NCBI GenBank assembly: GCA_032173965.1
Contig: JAVUNC010000005.1
Location: 45,246,501-45,310,500, forward strand
Direction of reading: 5' to 3'
Length of the DNA: 64,000 nt
From: Sitta carolinensis
Taxonomy: Eukaryota; Chordata; Aves; Passeriformes; Sittidae
The position numbers were made by a program, and so were the translations under genes. This document shows, piece after piece, positions 28,155 through 41,189 of this stretch. The notes under the pieces are model-generated. The model saw nothing but the letters and a program-made list of their open reading frames with translations. It was not told the DNA's origin and did not search any database. The first letter of the stretch is position 1, and every line of letters begins with the position of its first letter.

Positions 28155-30293
28155 CAAAAAGACCCCCACCAAACACAAAAAAAACCACTACCAAGCAAAA
28201 TAACACCATAATTCAGACAACAAAACCAAGGACAGGCTTAGTAATTTGCCAGCAGTCAATTACATTCACTCTGGATGATTACTGAATGCAGAAGTCAGGT
28301 TTAGTTCTACAGGAGGATGATTTTCATGAAAGACACCACACTCAGACAATGCCTTCTTTCAGTGGCTGTGGTGTGGAAATGGTGAATCAGAAGCATAAAA
28401 TGAAAGCACATGCATACAGGTGACTGCCACAGTGCACGAAAACCTTGCTGGAAGAGAAATGGAAGAGCGATACATTTGTGAAAGATGCTTCCAAATGTAA
28501 AACAACTGGCAGAGGCATTCATTGGGAAAGATAAAGTAAATTCAATTTTTAACACGAGTGCGAACAACACTTGCAGATTATTTCAACATACACAGTATTT
28601 TTGTTTTACTCAATTATGAAATGGATAAGGTCAGATAAAAAGAATTAAGATCAAACAATACAGTACATTGCAATCCTTTAGTGACTTGTCCTTTCTGAGA
28701 ATACAGTTCCTCGCTTTCCTATATGACATGGATTACAGTGTACGTAGTCAAGATAGGCAACTGAAGGTAGAAAAAAACCATACTTGATATCAAGAACTTC
28801 CTTAATTTTTTTTCCACTTTAAGTTTGTATGAATGGCAATATTAAAGAGAAATTCAGTACAGCTTTTTGCATTCACACAGTACACGTATTTACTTTTAGC
28901 CTTTGGAGAGGAGGAACTTCTGGGGACAAAACGCAAGACTGATGTTCTGCACATTCCAGTGGGCGTTCCTCTGAAATGCTTCATTTCCTGTTCCCATATA
29001 TTCTGCAAGTTAAAGACACAAATATACTTAAAAGACTGAATTAAGGGGGCTTATTTCAATCAAAAGTATATTTGCTACTTTGTTTTTCATATTACAACTC
29101 TGTAATTGTTCGTAAACACTGCTGCAAAGCAATCATTTGTTGAAAGTACTATAAAACACTATAATGGCCAGTCCTCTAATGTGTGGAAACTGCTACAGAA
29201 ATCTCATTGTAAGGGCACTGAGTTGAGAATATACCTGTGTTTTTCTTGAAATATCAACATGACCGTTATATTACATTATTACAGTTAAAAGAGACTTTTA
29301 TTCTAAGTTTGTGGAGAGCTTTTTGGCAAGATATTCAGGATTTTCACAAAACATACAAATGTTGATCTTGTTAAGAAAGCCAAATACTCTCCTTGTAGCA
29401 CAGATATAGTACATGAGGGAAAAAAATCCTGAAAATTTAGTTTAAAATAGCAGTCTAAACAGAAAGTGTGCTAAATTTATGGGTTTTCTCCTTTAAACTT
29501 CCCTTGCCCCATATTCACAACAATGTTTATAAAAACAGAAAACCATGAAAAATGAATTTGCTAAACTTCAGTTTCATTACTTTCATGTGTTTTTCTACAC
29601 AAGCAATCTCAATGGAAGAACAAAACCATAATGAATTGCAGTGCAATAATAAATATGAAATTAATTCATGCAGTAGTGGCACTTTTTCCAGCAGAGTAAC
29701 TGTTTCTCAGTTTTGGCAGTTATTCTGCATCTGCATTTTCCTGAGGTTACAAAATTGTTTAAATAATTTCTTTCTGATGCTGATTATGATCACAATAGCA
29801 TATGTTGCAACACACAAAGCAGCAAAGTACAATAACATCTTTTATCAATATCACACTGAAGTACTAAGGAGTTTCTGGGAAGTGAAGTCTCCCTGATTTA
29901 ATTTCTACAGTCTACAATGCACTTGTGTAGTTTGCTGTTACTCATGATTAAATAACAAATCCCAAAACCCAAATACAATCTGTGATAAAATAGACATGTG
30001 AGAAATTGAAATTGGAAATGGCATGGAACAGCATGCAGTTTCAAAATGTTTTGCAGATTGTAGGGGTATTTTTTTAAAAAAGATGTACGACTTGAAAGTG
30101 TCATATATTCAGTTTGATGGCTGGCAATGGTCCCTGGCATAATCTGCCATAAATTTCTTCATATGAAAATGGGTATTTTGTGTTTGTGGGTCTGTGGCTG
30201 AAAGTGAAGAAGTAAAGACAAACTGTAAGAGAGCACAAGACAACTAGCACCATGACAAAATGCTCTGGAATGCTTTCCAGCTCTGTCAGCAAT

Positions 30294-30338
30294 AGTATTC
30301 GTCAAGTTAATGTGCAGTATGTGTCAAGTTAATGTGCA
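30294..30338. repeat. 22-bp-period tandem duplication
   Basis: GTCAAGTTAATGTGCA occurs at 30301-30316 and again at 30323-30338. The preceding AGTAT is also shared, giving two adjacent copies of a 22-bp unit. Confidence 0.9.
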
Positions 30339-31303
30339 AGATGGGCATAAGACAAAAAGGAAGCTAGACACAAAGAAAACTAAAAGAAAAAAGAAATTCT
30401 GGTATGAAAAATATTTGCTTGGCAATTATTCAACAGTCCAAAAGGAAATGTAATTCTATTGGGTGACTGTTACAATTATTAGATTACTACAGCTATAATT
30501 AGGAGAGGAACTGAAGGAGATATTGTGAAAAACTCTAACCTTGTTGTCACATAATCATACAGGACCTCGGTTTTAAAATAATTCTCTATTTTTTTTTTTT
30601 TTTCATTCCCCACTTCCAGACCAATGCACTTACCTGCTGGAGGCTAGTTTTGAGGAGGAAATCCCAAATTCAAAGTCTTAAATACTTACTTTAAAAAAGG
30701 CAGAGTTCCTTCTAGAAAACCTTTACAAGTGGCTCATGCAAGGTATAGTACAAAAAGCTTATAACAGGCTGGCAGTGTACCAACGCTGTGAGGGTACAAC
30801 CCTTTGGACTTCTACTCCTAACTTGGTTTTACACCATTGAAAATTCTACCAGATACATACAAGACAAAGACAGGGACTCAGTTTAAAGAGGCCTATAGTC
30901 TAGGTAAATGTATACTTACCCATAATACTGTCAGAGAAGGATACACAAAACAGGTAATCTGTATCAAGAGCCAAAGAGAAAACATACAAAAGCACTGGAT
31001 GCTTTTACCAGCAGCTGCATTCTATTCACCTGCAGCTAGCTAGGAATATATCTTCAAAACCTACCCAAACTTACTCACTGCCAGGTGCTTGAGAGACTGC
31101 TCAGGGTGGATCATTTTTCTCAAAGCAAAAAGAGAATTCAGAAAACGGCTAAGCTTAGTGACTTCTACAACTTCATGACCAGAACAGTGTCCCCATCTGT
31201 GGTGTCACAGAACTTTGGAGAAAAACCCCTCATTCCTACTACAGGGAGAGTAAAGGCTGTTTAGGACACAACCTGTCATATTCAGAATGGAAAGAACCAT
31301 TTT

Positions 31304-31342
31304 ACTTCTGTAAAAATAAGTATTACTTACTTTTACAGAAGT
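31304..31342. repeat. 39-bp near-perfect palindrome
   Basis: The left arm is 31304-31322 (ACTTCTGTAAAAATAAGTA) and the right arm is 31324-31342. The two 19-bp arms are reverse complements with one mismatch, separated by one base. The loop is too small for a microRNA precursor. It may be the remnant of a short DNA transposon or a replication-slippage product; no terminal repeats or target-site duplication were identified. Confidence 0.88.
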
Positions 31343-32997
31343 ACCCAGAGTGGACTTTACAGTTCAGTGTAAAGTGAGGACTACTACAGCTCTTAACACT
31401 AAGAATACAAAAAACTTTGTTTAGTAGGATTCTTTTCTGTAGTTATCAGATTCTGTCAAAGCCCTACTCAAACTAAATTGGATCCTGTGCATAAAAAGTA
31501 ATACCATAAAAATTGTCATAAAGCAGTGGAAATAAGAATAATGGGGAATGTAACCCAAGAAAGGAACAAGCTCTGGGAACTTCAAACAGCTGGAACTCCA
31601 GCTTTCTTAGTTTCTGTAATACCAGTTAGGCCAAAGCCAAATAGATGGGAAAGAATAAACACATAAGCAGAAAAACACAACTGCCTCTCCAGCATGAAGA
31701 GAGCATGGCTCAGTTCAGCCAGAGCTGCTCCTGAACTTCCAAGGAGTATAAAATCATAACTTGCTTCAACTTCAACTCCTCTTAGATCCTAATTTCTCAG
31801 TGACTTGGCAGGGTTAAGAGTTTTGCTTTGTTTACAAACCATGTAAGGAAGCAATGGTTATATTCACCCAGAAAACTTTTTATTTTAATGGAAAATAAAA
31901 AACCCAAACAACTTATTTTCCTTTAAATTAAGTATAAACTCATTTCTTTTGGTTTTTTACCCTACTTCAGCCATACCACAGGGTAGATTCATATAGAGTT
32001 CTTCCTAGAAAATTTTTTCCCTAAGGAGACCAAAATGCTCTTTAAAACTCTAAAAAACCCAAAAAGGCCAAATTTTATCAGAATAAAAATATTAACACTC
32101 ACCTTTTTAAACAGAAGACTCTCCAAGTAACTAAATCAGAAAAATAAAACTTATATAGAAACCAGTTCCCTCCATAGCCAATATCCCTGCAGGGGTGCTC
32201 ACACCTCCTTCACTCCACATCTTCCTGAAAAGCAGCAATCTTCAGAAAACCCTCTGCCTTCTCTAAGACTCTTCCAGAACCTGTCTGAGGATTCTGTAGT
32301 TGCACTGAGTCCTGCCCCACCCTGGAAGCTCTCAAAAAGCTCCTCCCGAAACAACTCACTTGCTCCCATGGGAAGGAGCCCACCTGAGGCTTTGTGACCC
32401 AGTTCCTCTTCTCTTTAAAGCAGCTGCAGTAGCAGGAGACTGACTGGTAACTGCCATTGTCAGGTGTGCTAAGATGACAAACGAGCTGAGAGGGAGGCTG
32501 GTTCACTTCAGTCTCCTAAATTTCAGAGGACAATTTCTAAATTATTCAAGTTTAACTGAATCCCAGAGAAAGCTGAAATCAATAGATGTTTTTGTGCACG
32601 TGTTCAGGGGAGATAACAGAAACAAGCACTGAAGTACTCCTATGATTTTGAGATAGGTAAGAGTGCAGCTAAACTTTCAGTCTCAACAACAGCAGTTAAA
32701 TGAGTTCGTGAATGCAGTTAATGCTCTACAGCCTTTGCACAAGAGCCTACAGAAGAAGCTGAAAAGTCCCTAGAAAAACAAAACAAAATGAACCTATTAA
32801 GCATCCAAACAAACAAACACAAATCAGTAAAGAGGAATTGAGAACTCAATTATTTTCATCCCACACAGCTGTAATTAAATCCTTGACTGAAAACCTATTC
32901 CATTCTTCCAGTGATGCTGGCCTCCTGCACTCAAGGGAATGGAAGATCTACTTGTCCACAGAAAGAGCAAGAAAGAGAGAGTGACAATACATTAGAG

Positions 32998-33022
32998 AAA
33001 AAAAAAAAAAAAAAAAAAAAAA
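32998..33022 (+). repeat. Poly(A) run, 25 nt
   Basis: This is an uninterrupted run of 25 A on the + strand, preceded by a GA-rich stretch (about 32960-32997). No retrocopy is recognised upstream. Confidence 0.95.
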
Positions 33023-36000
33023 GCCAGTGCTAATAACACCAAAGCTATTTAAGCAGAGAGGAACAGAAAGGAATTCTGGTTCTGCAGCTGCTTGTGCATT
33101 TTCTATTTATGAATAATTTGATAACAGGTACAAACAATGTTAGGTTCCTAAGCAGCTTGAGCAGAAGAGAGGAAACAGTTTTCCACTGCATCTCCCTCCA
33201 TACTGTCTATGCATATGCAGCAGCATTTACTGGGGCTCACACCATTTTTCATCTGTTTATCTACTATCTCCTTTGTTTCATGATAATGAGAATTCTGCTT
33301 CCAGAAATAGTAAAAGAGCAAGATTCTAATAGATAGCATAGTGGGCTGTGGAGAAAGAGCTGGAAGACAGTACAGCTCGCACCTGCGTCATGTTCACACG
33401 TGCTAAAACTAAAACACAGCTGGTTGGTTTAATTTTAGGCCTACTAGCCTTGGCAACATCCCTTTTATCTTCAATGCCTAATTATAAAAGCCCTAAGTGC
33501 CAGTACTGTTAACTGCTTCAGCACTGAGGGCTGTTTTTTCACTGCACCCATGAAATGCATGCAGTAGCCTGGCCTTGCTTGGCACAGTATCCTAAATCTT
33601 CCCTCTTCCAGTACATAGTGCATATACAGCTATTTATCCCTTACTACATTAAGAATCTAAACCCTAATAAGTATTTTTAAGTAAGTTCACTGCTACTCAG
33701 ACCTGATGAAGACACAGAAAATGATATGTGACATATACAAAACACATGAACTGTCATTTCTATTAATTCCAGTTATATTAACAGGCAGTAAAAATACAGG
33801 TGTTGTATAGCTTACTCAGCCTTTTTCATGTTGCTCTTTAAAGTGGTCTTTTACTTTATTTTCCTTCTATCAGATAATGTGCCAACATCTCAAAAAAACC
33901 AGCAGACATTGCAAACACAAAATTTTTTTTTTTTTGCAAAAACTTCCATTGCTCTTTTCTAGGATAGCAAAAAAAGATGTAAAGTAAGGATGACAAGAAT
34001 GCTAGGATAACTTCTAAAACCTCACGGGTAAAAGGCCTTGTTTCTTTAAACCTACAATCTGTACTAAGTACTTTTCTAAATATTCTTTAAAAGAAGGAGA
34101 ACAATTTCTACCTACAATTCTTAAATTCTGGGAAGGCTTGTATTCACAGGTGGCTAGCAGCACTGTTGGGCTTAGTAGCAGCTCATGGGATTTAGTGTTA
34201 CTACCTCCATTAACTGCTTCTAAGCACAGAAATTGCTTTTATCTCCTTCAAGGAAGTTTCTTATAAATATCCCCAAAGACAACTAATTCTCTTTCTAAAC
34301 ATTTCTTCCATCTCTGTCATCCCTCTGCATAACAGGCCCACCAGTAATGCCACATTATTTCCTTGTCCCTTTCTGCCCACCTGTTCATATGCATCTTTCA
34401 GCCTTTGTTTTATATTTTGAAAGCTAATGTTTTGTGTCAGGGACAAATACTATGCTATGTTAATACTATAAACTGTAAAGTGACACTCAGAACAGTGCAA
34501 GGGGGAACCAGTAACAATTAATGAGAATGCTTGGTGCTAATATCTTAGTCTATCCTGGCAACAAGGTTAAAGAACAAATTAATACCACTATGTCTGCATA
34601 AATTAGCACAAATTAGCAAGAAACTTAAAAAATCTGGCCAGTAATTGTCTGACATCATTAATTTAATTTCTATTTCCTGTAAGTCTAAATGAAAGAGCCA
34701 TCTAAGCTGCCCTAGACAACCATCTGAAGACAGCAGTCTTAATGGGAATGTATTTGAAAGCCTCTAAATCTCTCTTAGTAACTGCCCTTTCTTTGCATGG
34801 AATTCATTATGCACTGAAGTCAAACTCTATTATAGTACATTCAGGATCCCAAGAATTCCAGTGCTTCATTGATTTTTCAGCTACAATAGGATAAATACGC
34901 ACAGTTCAGTGATGAGTATACTCAGCTGTCCTTTTAGAGGAGGGTAGGTCAACTGTATCATCAGTAGTGCTAGTACTGAATCCTGCCACTCCTGATTTTT
35001 TTCAACTTCAGCCCAAGTTCAAACTTTGATGGATAAAGATACAGTGAACATTTTGCTGATGAAAATGATCTATGTCAGTTCCCCAAGTGAGTTCTGAAGG
35101 AGCTCCTCAGGTTGTCTTAAGAGTCAGAATGGCATCTTTTGTAACCATTTTTCATCCTTGCACATCACTTCTGATTATACGCAAAGAGCAAAAATAAACA
35201 GCTGCTCATTACAAGACAGTTTCATCACACTAATAAGAGTGATTAAGCAGTAATTTTTAAAGTTCAAGGCACACTTTCAAAAAAAGACTGCATGTCAAAG
35301 CAATAAAAAGGATTAAAATTAATATATTTCTTTTTCTCTGTGTGTATGGTAAAGACTGAGGGCAGGTACTGATCCATCAACATGAGAAACCCATGAGAGG
35401 GAGTTGGGTCCCTTATTATCCATAGAGCAAGGTACTTTGAAAAGAATGTTCATCAGCTGGGTTGAGACTGCAAGGTTATCACACTAAGGAGAAAATGGAA
35501 CAATAAAGAGGTAGAAAAATTAAAATTAGTTTAGTTGGTAATGGGATTTTATGATGAATCTGAGATAAGTACCTGAAGGATGACTGATTTGGATGTATAA
35601 GAAAGGGAGAGCTCTGACTGACCCTTTTCCTGCCACTGAAGAGGTTCCAGTATGACACTAACCCTGCTTTCCTTTACATGGTAGTATGTTCATGCTGCAG
35701 GTCTGTGAGGACTTAAAGGTTGAACTTTGAGTCTGACTCAAATTAGAAACTCCCTTCTGCTGACAGGAGGAAGCCCTGTATCCCCCACACATCTCTTCCT
35801 CCATACATTTCAATGCACATTTCTGCCAGTTACTTGGGACAGAGAGAACTCTGAGACCTGAATCACACAAGAGGCAAGCTAATTAAAACTATGGAAAGTA
35901 TATTTATAGATTTTTAATATTATTTCTTATTATTTATATATATAATAAATACGTATTTTGTATTATACCAGTTCATGAACTGAATCAAGTCACTTTGAAG

Positions 36001-37157
36001 TCTCATGTAAATGGGGAATATGTAAGGGAACTGTGTAGGTGGAAGAAGGGGAGGAGGAAGGGGGGAAGTGAGGGAAAAGGCAAAGGAAAATAGGAAGAAG
36101 GGAGAGAGGGAGACCCTCAAGGCAAGCTGTTAACTGGTTCAGCTCTAACATGAATCTGCTCCTTACAGGAATACCTCTCCTGCAGCCTGCAACATTTTGA
36201 TTATACTGATAGGAGATTTGCAGCTTCAGTCCATCATCTTACTTGAAGACTTTATGGAAGCTGGTCAACTAGTTTGGCAATAATTCAGAAAAGAAATGAC
36301 TCAGTATGTCCACGTGACCTCATTTTCTCTAGGAAATATTCTTATAAAATACAGTTATGAGGGAGCCTGTAGCATGAGCTAGGTCATGTGTAGAACAAAC
36401 ACTAAGCTGATTAAAATGGCTTATTTAATGGTGGGAATAATCAATACATATGAAGATGCAGCACTGATACCTGCAGGGACCTCCTCTGTCAAATGCACTT
36501 AATGAAAGGCTAACCTGAAAATGCAGGGAGCAAATTCCATACCAGAGAAGAAATTATGTTAAACACTGAGTTATGTTCTAGTTCATCACTTTACTGCCAT
36601 CTTCTAGAGTAAAAGACTGAAGTAAACAATGAGCTTCCATCAACCTTACACCATGAAAGTAAGATGGGGAATGAGAACAAATGCACGCATGAAAAATTGT
36701 ATTATTTCTCCTATAATAACAAGAAATACTGCCTGGCTTGTTTTTTGGGGTTTTTTTTTGTTTTTTTTTTTTTTAATTTAAGGAAAATGAAAAAGATATG
36801 AAATGGTTTGAAAAATTGTCATCATCTTTCAGTTATTTCGTTGCTATTTATGAACAAATCAAGCATTTCCATTGTAGGTTATCATTACAATTTAATAGAA
36901 CTGCTATTGAAATATTACAGTATGTTATGGTATAATGAAAAATGTAAAAAGACTAAGTGTAAGTGGCACACCATGCAAAGGTCAGTGGCCCGCAAAAAAG
37001 AAAGAGTTGACTCTGAAATTCAGATATTGGAAAAGTTATTTTTGTTCAACTAGTCTTTTTAAATCAAAAGACTGCTCCTTTGTGTAATGAAACATTTGAA
37101 GAGTAGAAATTACTATATACAGTAATATTTCTCAATGTATAATTGAATATGTCTTAC

Positions 37158-37259
37158 CTTGAAGTAGAGCTGCAATTTGGAGAGACTGCTGAGATGGATG
37201 CTCTTTAAGTATATCCAAAACTGTTCTACCCAAACTGTCCTTTATGTTGGTATCAATTC
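37158..37259 (-). CDS. ANKS1B: ANKS1B coding exon (family exon 6), last ankyrin repeat
   Basis: This 102-nt exon starts with GA of a split Gly codon and encodes IDTNIKDSLGRTVLDILKEH followed by PSQQSLQIAALLQ. It ends with one G of the next codon (phase 1). The stretch TNIKDSLGRTVLDILKEH is the degenerate final ankyrin repeat of the ANKS1 family and leads into the linker. The acceptor is strong (catttctttttcag|GAATTG) and so is the donor (CAAG|gtaaga). The family protein continues with a short exon of about 39 residues (EYLEG...) that I could not find in the following 11.3-kb intron. Direct joining to the exon at 25655-25830 would give Q-G-E-A-V-T and preserve the frame. Confidence 0.94.
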
Positions 37260-39429
37260 CTGAAAAAGAAATGGATCTGTGGTGGAATATTTAACTCTAA
37301 ATGCTTCGGATTATAAATGTGTTATATCAGACTGAACTATCTCACAAATTGAAAGCAAGTGGTTTTACAACTTCATTTCATTACAGGTGAAGTACAAGGA
37401 TACATTTCTGTTTAAATCTTGAGTGGCCTAAAATTGACATGCTGACATGGATGGGTTTTATGTTTCCATATATCATGGGGATATAAAGTAACCAAATTTA
37501 GGATTATTTTAACAGATTGTTCCTAAGGGACATCCATCTTGAAAAGGATATTTTGTAAAACCAAGAAATTCTCTGAATGTTTTTCCTACATTTCTCTCCA
37601 AACTGCTTTAATTCATTGGGAACTTTCTAGTCCATAGTACCAGTATGTGTTTTGTGAGAAAGACTGAAAAAGTTTTTATCTTTATGTTAATAAAGTTGTA
37701 CTTCATGGTAGCATTTCAAAATTCATGCCATGAATAGACTGAAACATCCATGTGTAGTATACTGGCACTATGAACAGCCACAGGATTTCCTCACAGACTG
37801 TCCATACTGCTAACAAAGCAATGGTTTGGCTTAAACTGTGAATTAAGTTTTAAACTGTGGCTTAAACTGTGAATTAAGGCTTGCCCTGAATCAGAACCTG
37901 TTGTACGTGGTACTGCATGACCATCTTTGCCTTGTAGGAACTTCCTTGGAAATTTTGCCTTAGTGTAGAATGCTCGAGTTGTTTTTCAGTATAGATGTGC
38001 TTTCATAAAAAGTAAAGGTATGAAATGTCCTAGCAAACAAAGTGAAATTCTTCTCAGGACAGTGAACAGAGAAAATCAGAGGAAGCAAGACTTGAGAGGA
38101 CATTCTGAAAGCATTCACCAGGAAAGGCTGCAATTACAGTAATCTCCTAACCCAATGAAGAGTCTCCTAATTTCTTTTGTGAGAAACATTAAATTTTCTC
38201 ACTGAAAACACACCCAATATATTACTGGGCAGTTGACTTTCAGAGGCCAGACACATCAACTCACATCTTTCCTTTGTGGTATCTACTTATAACATCTTCT
38301 GACTCTTTTTGAAGCGGAACTAGAAAAAAGGGGATTGTTAAGTACAAAAGGCAGAAGGTGGTGAGCGTTGCAGAAGTGCAGAGCATTCGGGGTTGAATGA
38401 AGATTCTACTCCACTGTCTTCACAATTGTATGCTGGTAGAGGCTGTAACATGTATTAATCTGGAAAAGGTGGGCTTTGTCCATGGTCTAAAGGGCTTTCT
38501 ATGTTTGTGTGATGTTCTCCAGTCTTTTCTTTTTTAAGAAATAAAAAGGCCCTGCCTTTTTGAAGGGAGGTAAAGATTCCTTTCAGCCTCCATTTTTTTC
38601 ATCCAAACATAAAAGCAACTTGGAAGGACCATTTTTTTTCTGAAAACAGGTCTGAGATCAGGGATACACTAGCTGAGATTCAGATCAAGAGTTGTGATTA
38701 GGATATACCCTATTTTGCAATATATAAGCAACACCACAAGAACTGATAATAAAGACCAATGAGATCCCTCAGTGTAACTGAAGTTCACAGATCTGCAAGA
38801 AATTATTTCTAAGTATTTTCATTCTCATTTGTCTTATCATTTATCTGAGAAGACAGTTGCCTAGATGAGTAATTTACCTACAAACAATTCTGAAACTTAT
38901 TATGCAGTAGATGGGTTGTTTGGACTTTATGTTCCTGTTCTTCTTTTCTTTCAGGACAAATGCAATTCTGAGACAAAGTGCCTTCCCCTTTCTTCATAGG
39001 CACTCAGTTTATCCAGGAAATGAAGAAGCAAGCACAATGGTGTGTTTGCTAGGAATAGCTAACTGAAGGAAATAAATGTGAATATGAATCTTCTGGTCTC
39101 TACATCAAAGAATATTCTTGGCTGCCTTTCAAAGTGAATAACAAAATTTTATGTAGCCATTTTGTTCTCATAATACATTTATTCTCAGAATACAGTGGCA
39201 CGCACTGAGTCATATATGGAATTTCTGAGTCTGAACACCACCTTTGTTCTCTGTGTTCTCTGTAGCAATTTCTTATTCTAAAAGACCATTCTTTTAGTGA
39301 GAAGTACATACGATTAGATTTGCAAAGGCTGATAAAGATAAAAGTAATTTGTATAACCAAAACTTAAGGAGGCTAACACCAGATTAGGAAAATTAAGAGT
39401 ATTCAGTGTTTCCTGTAAATCAGATTTAC
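37260..39429 (-). other. ANKS1B: ANKS1B intron, 2.2 kb
   Basis: This is ordinary AT-rich intronic sequence between two ankyrin exons. The only structure noticed is a 31-bp-period duplication at 37828-37878. No gene, RNA or mobile element was recognised. Confidence 0.85.
37828..37878. repeat. 31-bp-period tandem duplication
   Basis: GGCTTAAACTGTGAATTAAG appears at 37828-37847 and 37859-37878. A partial third match (TTTTAAACTGTGG) lies between them. It is a small recent-looking duplication in an intron. Confidence 0.9.
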
Positions 39430-39505
39430 CTGTTTCAAGCAAAATGCGTACTACCTCCACCTTTCCAAATAGGGCTGCTTCATGTAGGGCACTCCCTTTT
39501 TCTGT
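39430..39505 (-). CDS. ANKS1B: ANKS1B coding exon (family exon 5), ankyrin repeat
   Basis: This 76-nt exon encodes TEKGSALHEAALFGKVEVVR followed by ILLET and the first base of a Gly codon. SALHEAALFGKVEVVRILL is a complete ankyrin helix pair. The acceptor reads atttcttttctag|ACAG and the donor ACAG|gtaaat. It continues the preceding exon in phase 0 (SCQ|TEKG). It joins the next exon in phase 1, the split codon G|GA giving Gly. The reading frame is intact and closely matches vertebrate ANKS1B, with Glu for Asp in GKVEVV and Ile for Val in VRILL. Confidence 0.95.
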
Positions 39506-41189
39506 CTAGAAAAGAAATATTGTGACATTTAAAATACCAATTAATCTTTCTGTAAAGAATACACTTGGAAAATAATACTTCTTTTTTTCCTTCTCTTTTA
39601 CCTACGCATTAAAAATACTGAATGGGCAAGAATAAATAATAGAATACAATATTTTTATTATTATTCAAGACAGAAACAAAAAGGCTGTCAGTTCTACTAT
39701 AAAATTAATAACTATATAAGAAAATATAGTAGGAATGTGATACAGTTCCCTGTTAACAAGCCTGTGTTTGTGTAAAATTTCTAGACTCCTATTACAGGCA
39801 GTGAAAATCTATTCAACACCATCAGGGGAACACAGCTCTTCAGCAGAGTCAGTTTACATGTGGACATCCACGATCAGTTGTTTTAATGTGAAATGTTCTA
39901 ATGTGGATCACACCCTAGAAGGTCAATTCAGTTATGTGGTGAGAGATGCCCTAGGATATCCTGGTGTCCAGCTGCTGGTCCAGTTGATATTCACATTTGA
40001 TCTGCCTCACATCTGCCCCATACAGATGCCTTGGATACCCTAAGGCACCCCCAACAGCTTTAGATGCCTGCGCTTATGTAATTTAGATTCTACCTTAGAT
40101 GTCTGTGAACTTGATTTTGCAGATTCTTTTGACACAACATTCTTTGTGAGCAGACTTTTTAAAGTAAAGTTCTGCTCAAATAAAGTTTACAGTACTGAAA
40201 AACACACTATCTCTCTTAATAAGCCAGTTTTCTTAGTATTTTATACTTCAGTTACCGAAAACTCTTTCCATCTAACACAGCATTAGCTAGAACCCTACTC
40301 AGCCTCACTGAGTATCTCACTTGCCTTCTTTTTTTGATAGTAAACTAGATTTTGAAATTTATTTGTGGCAAATGTTAAAGGTTTTACTGCTTGAATTTGT
40401 TTTTTCTATACTTTATCTAAGTCATACTTACTATACTAGAAAAACCTTAAAGATACACACATACAAAACCCAATTCTGGAATAAAATACTGATTCATTAT
40501 TAATTAGTTGTGTTAGAATACATCAGAGTTACAGCAATGCAATGATAGGATATTTAGAAGTAATCAGAGATCCTGAGATAGGACATGAGCACACTGTAAG
40601 TGTACATATATCCTACCAATGCTTAGTACCTGGAGGTATAAAGTAGAGCACACCCAATGACATTTATGTTCTGCATACCACTTATAGTATAATAGAGAAG
40701 AGAAGGAAGTCAGTAAGAGAATATACATACGTAACATGTATCTCAAAACAACTTTTAATATTTCCATTTTCAGAAGCAATCCAGTTGAACATTCCCAGGT
40801 TTATTTAGATCAAGAAGACTAAATATTCAGATTTACTTCAAGATGGTTTCAGAATCCTTAACTCAAACAACATCTTCAGGATATTTCCAGTTAGTGAAAT
40901 TGACTTCAATTTGACTGCAATGGGATAAAGCTGCAGCAACAGTACAACCACAAAGGTACACACAGAAATTAATGTACAGCTCAGAAATGTTTGGGAATGA
41001 GAAAAGTTCTCGGAAAAGTCACTGATATAGTCCTGATTACTGAAATAGGCTTGACATATGCAATCTTGAAAAAAGCCTATTATCCTCTTGGTGTCACATG
41101 GCATTTCCTTTGGATTGATCACTTACTGGCCTGACTGTTGGGTGGACCTGGTACTATTAATATAGAGCTCTCTGTCATCAAGTGTAAGT

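Larger units (their letters stand above)
25831..37157 (-). other. ANKS1B: ANKS1B intron region, 11.3 kb, expected to hold one unlocated exon
   Basis: The flanking exons end in phase 1 (CAA G) and start with GT GAA. The family protein has about 39 residues between them (EYLEGVGRSTVLEEP...). I read the minus strand for that exon and checked plausible donors near 26078, 30625, 31070, 32098 and 35570; none gave a fitting open frame. Visible structure is limited to A runs (28128-28154 and 32998-33022), a 22-bp-period duplication (30294-30338), the palindrome at 31304-31342 and a T/G-rich stretch at 36741-36774. Open frames such as 32210-32506 are not recognised. Confidence 0.8.

Noticed and set aside
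28081..28285. Lysine-rich + strand open frame
   Set aside because: It is encoded by an A-rich low-complexity tract containing a 27-A run.
35570..35655. Candidate for the missing linker exon (minus strand, containing ILEPLQ before a CAG|gtactt donor)
   Set aside because: The resemblance is limited to a few residues, the expected EYLEGVGRS start is absent and the splice phases do not fit.
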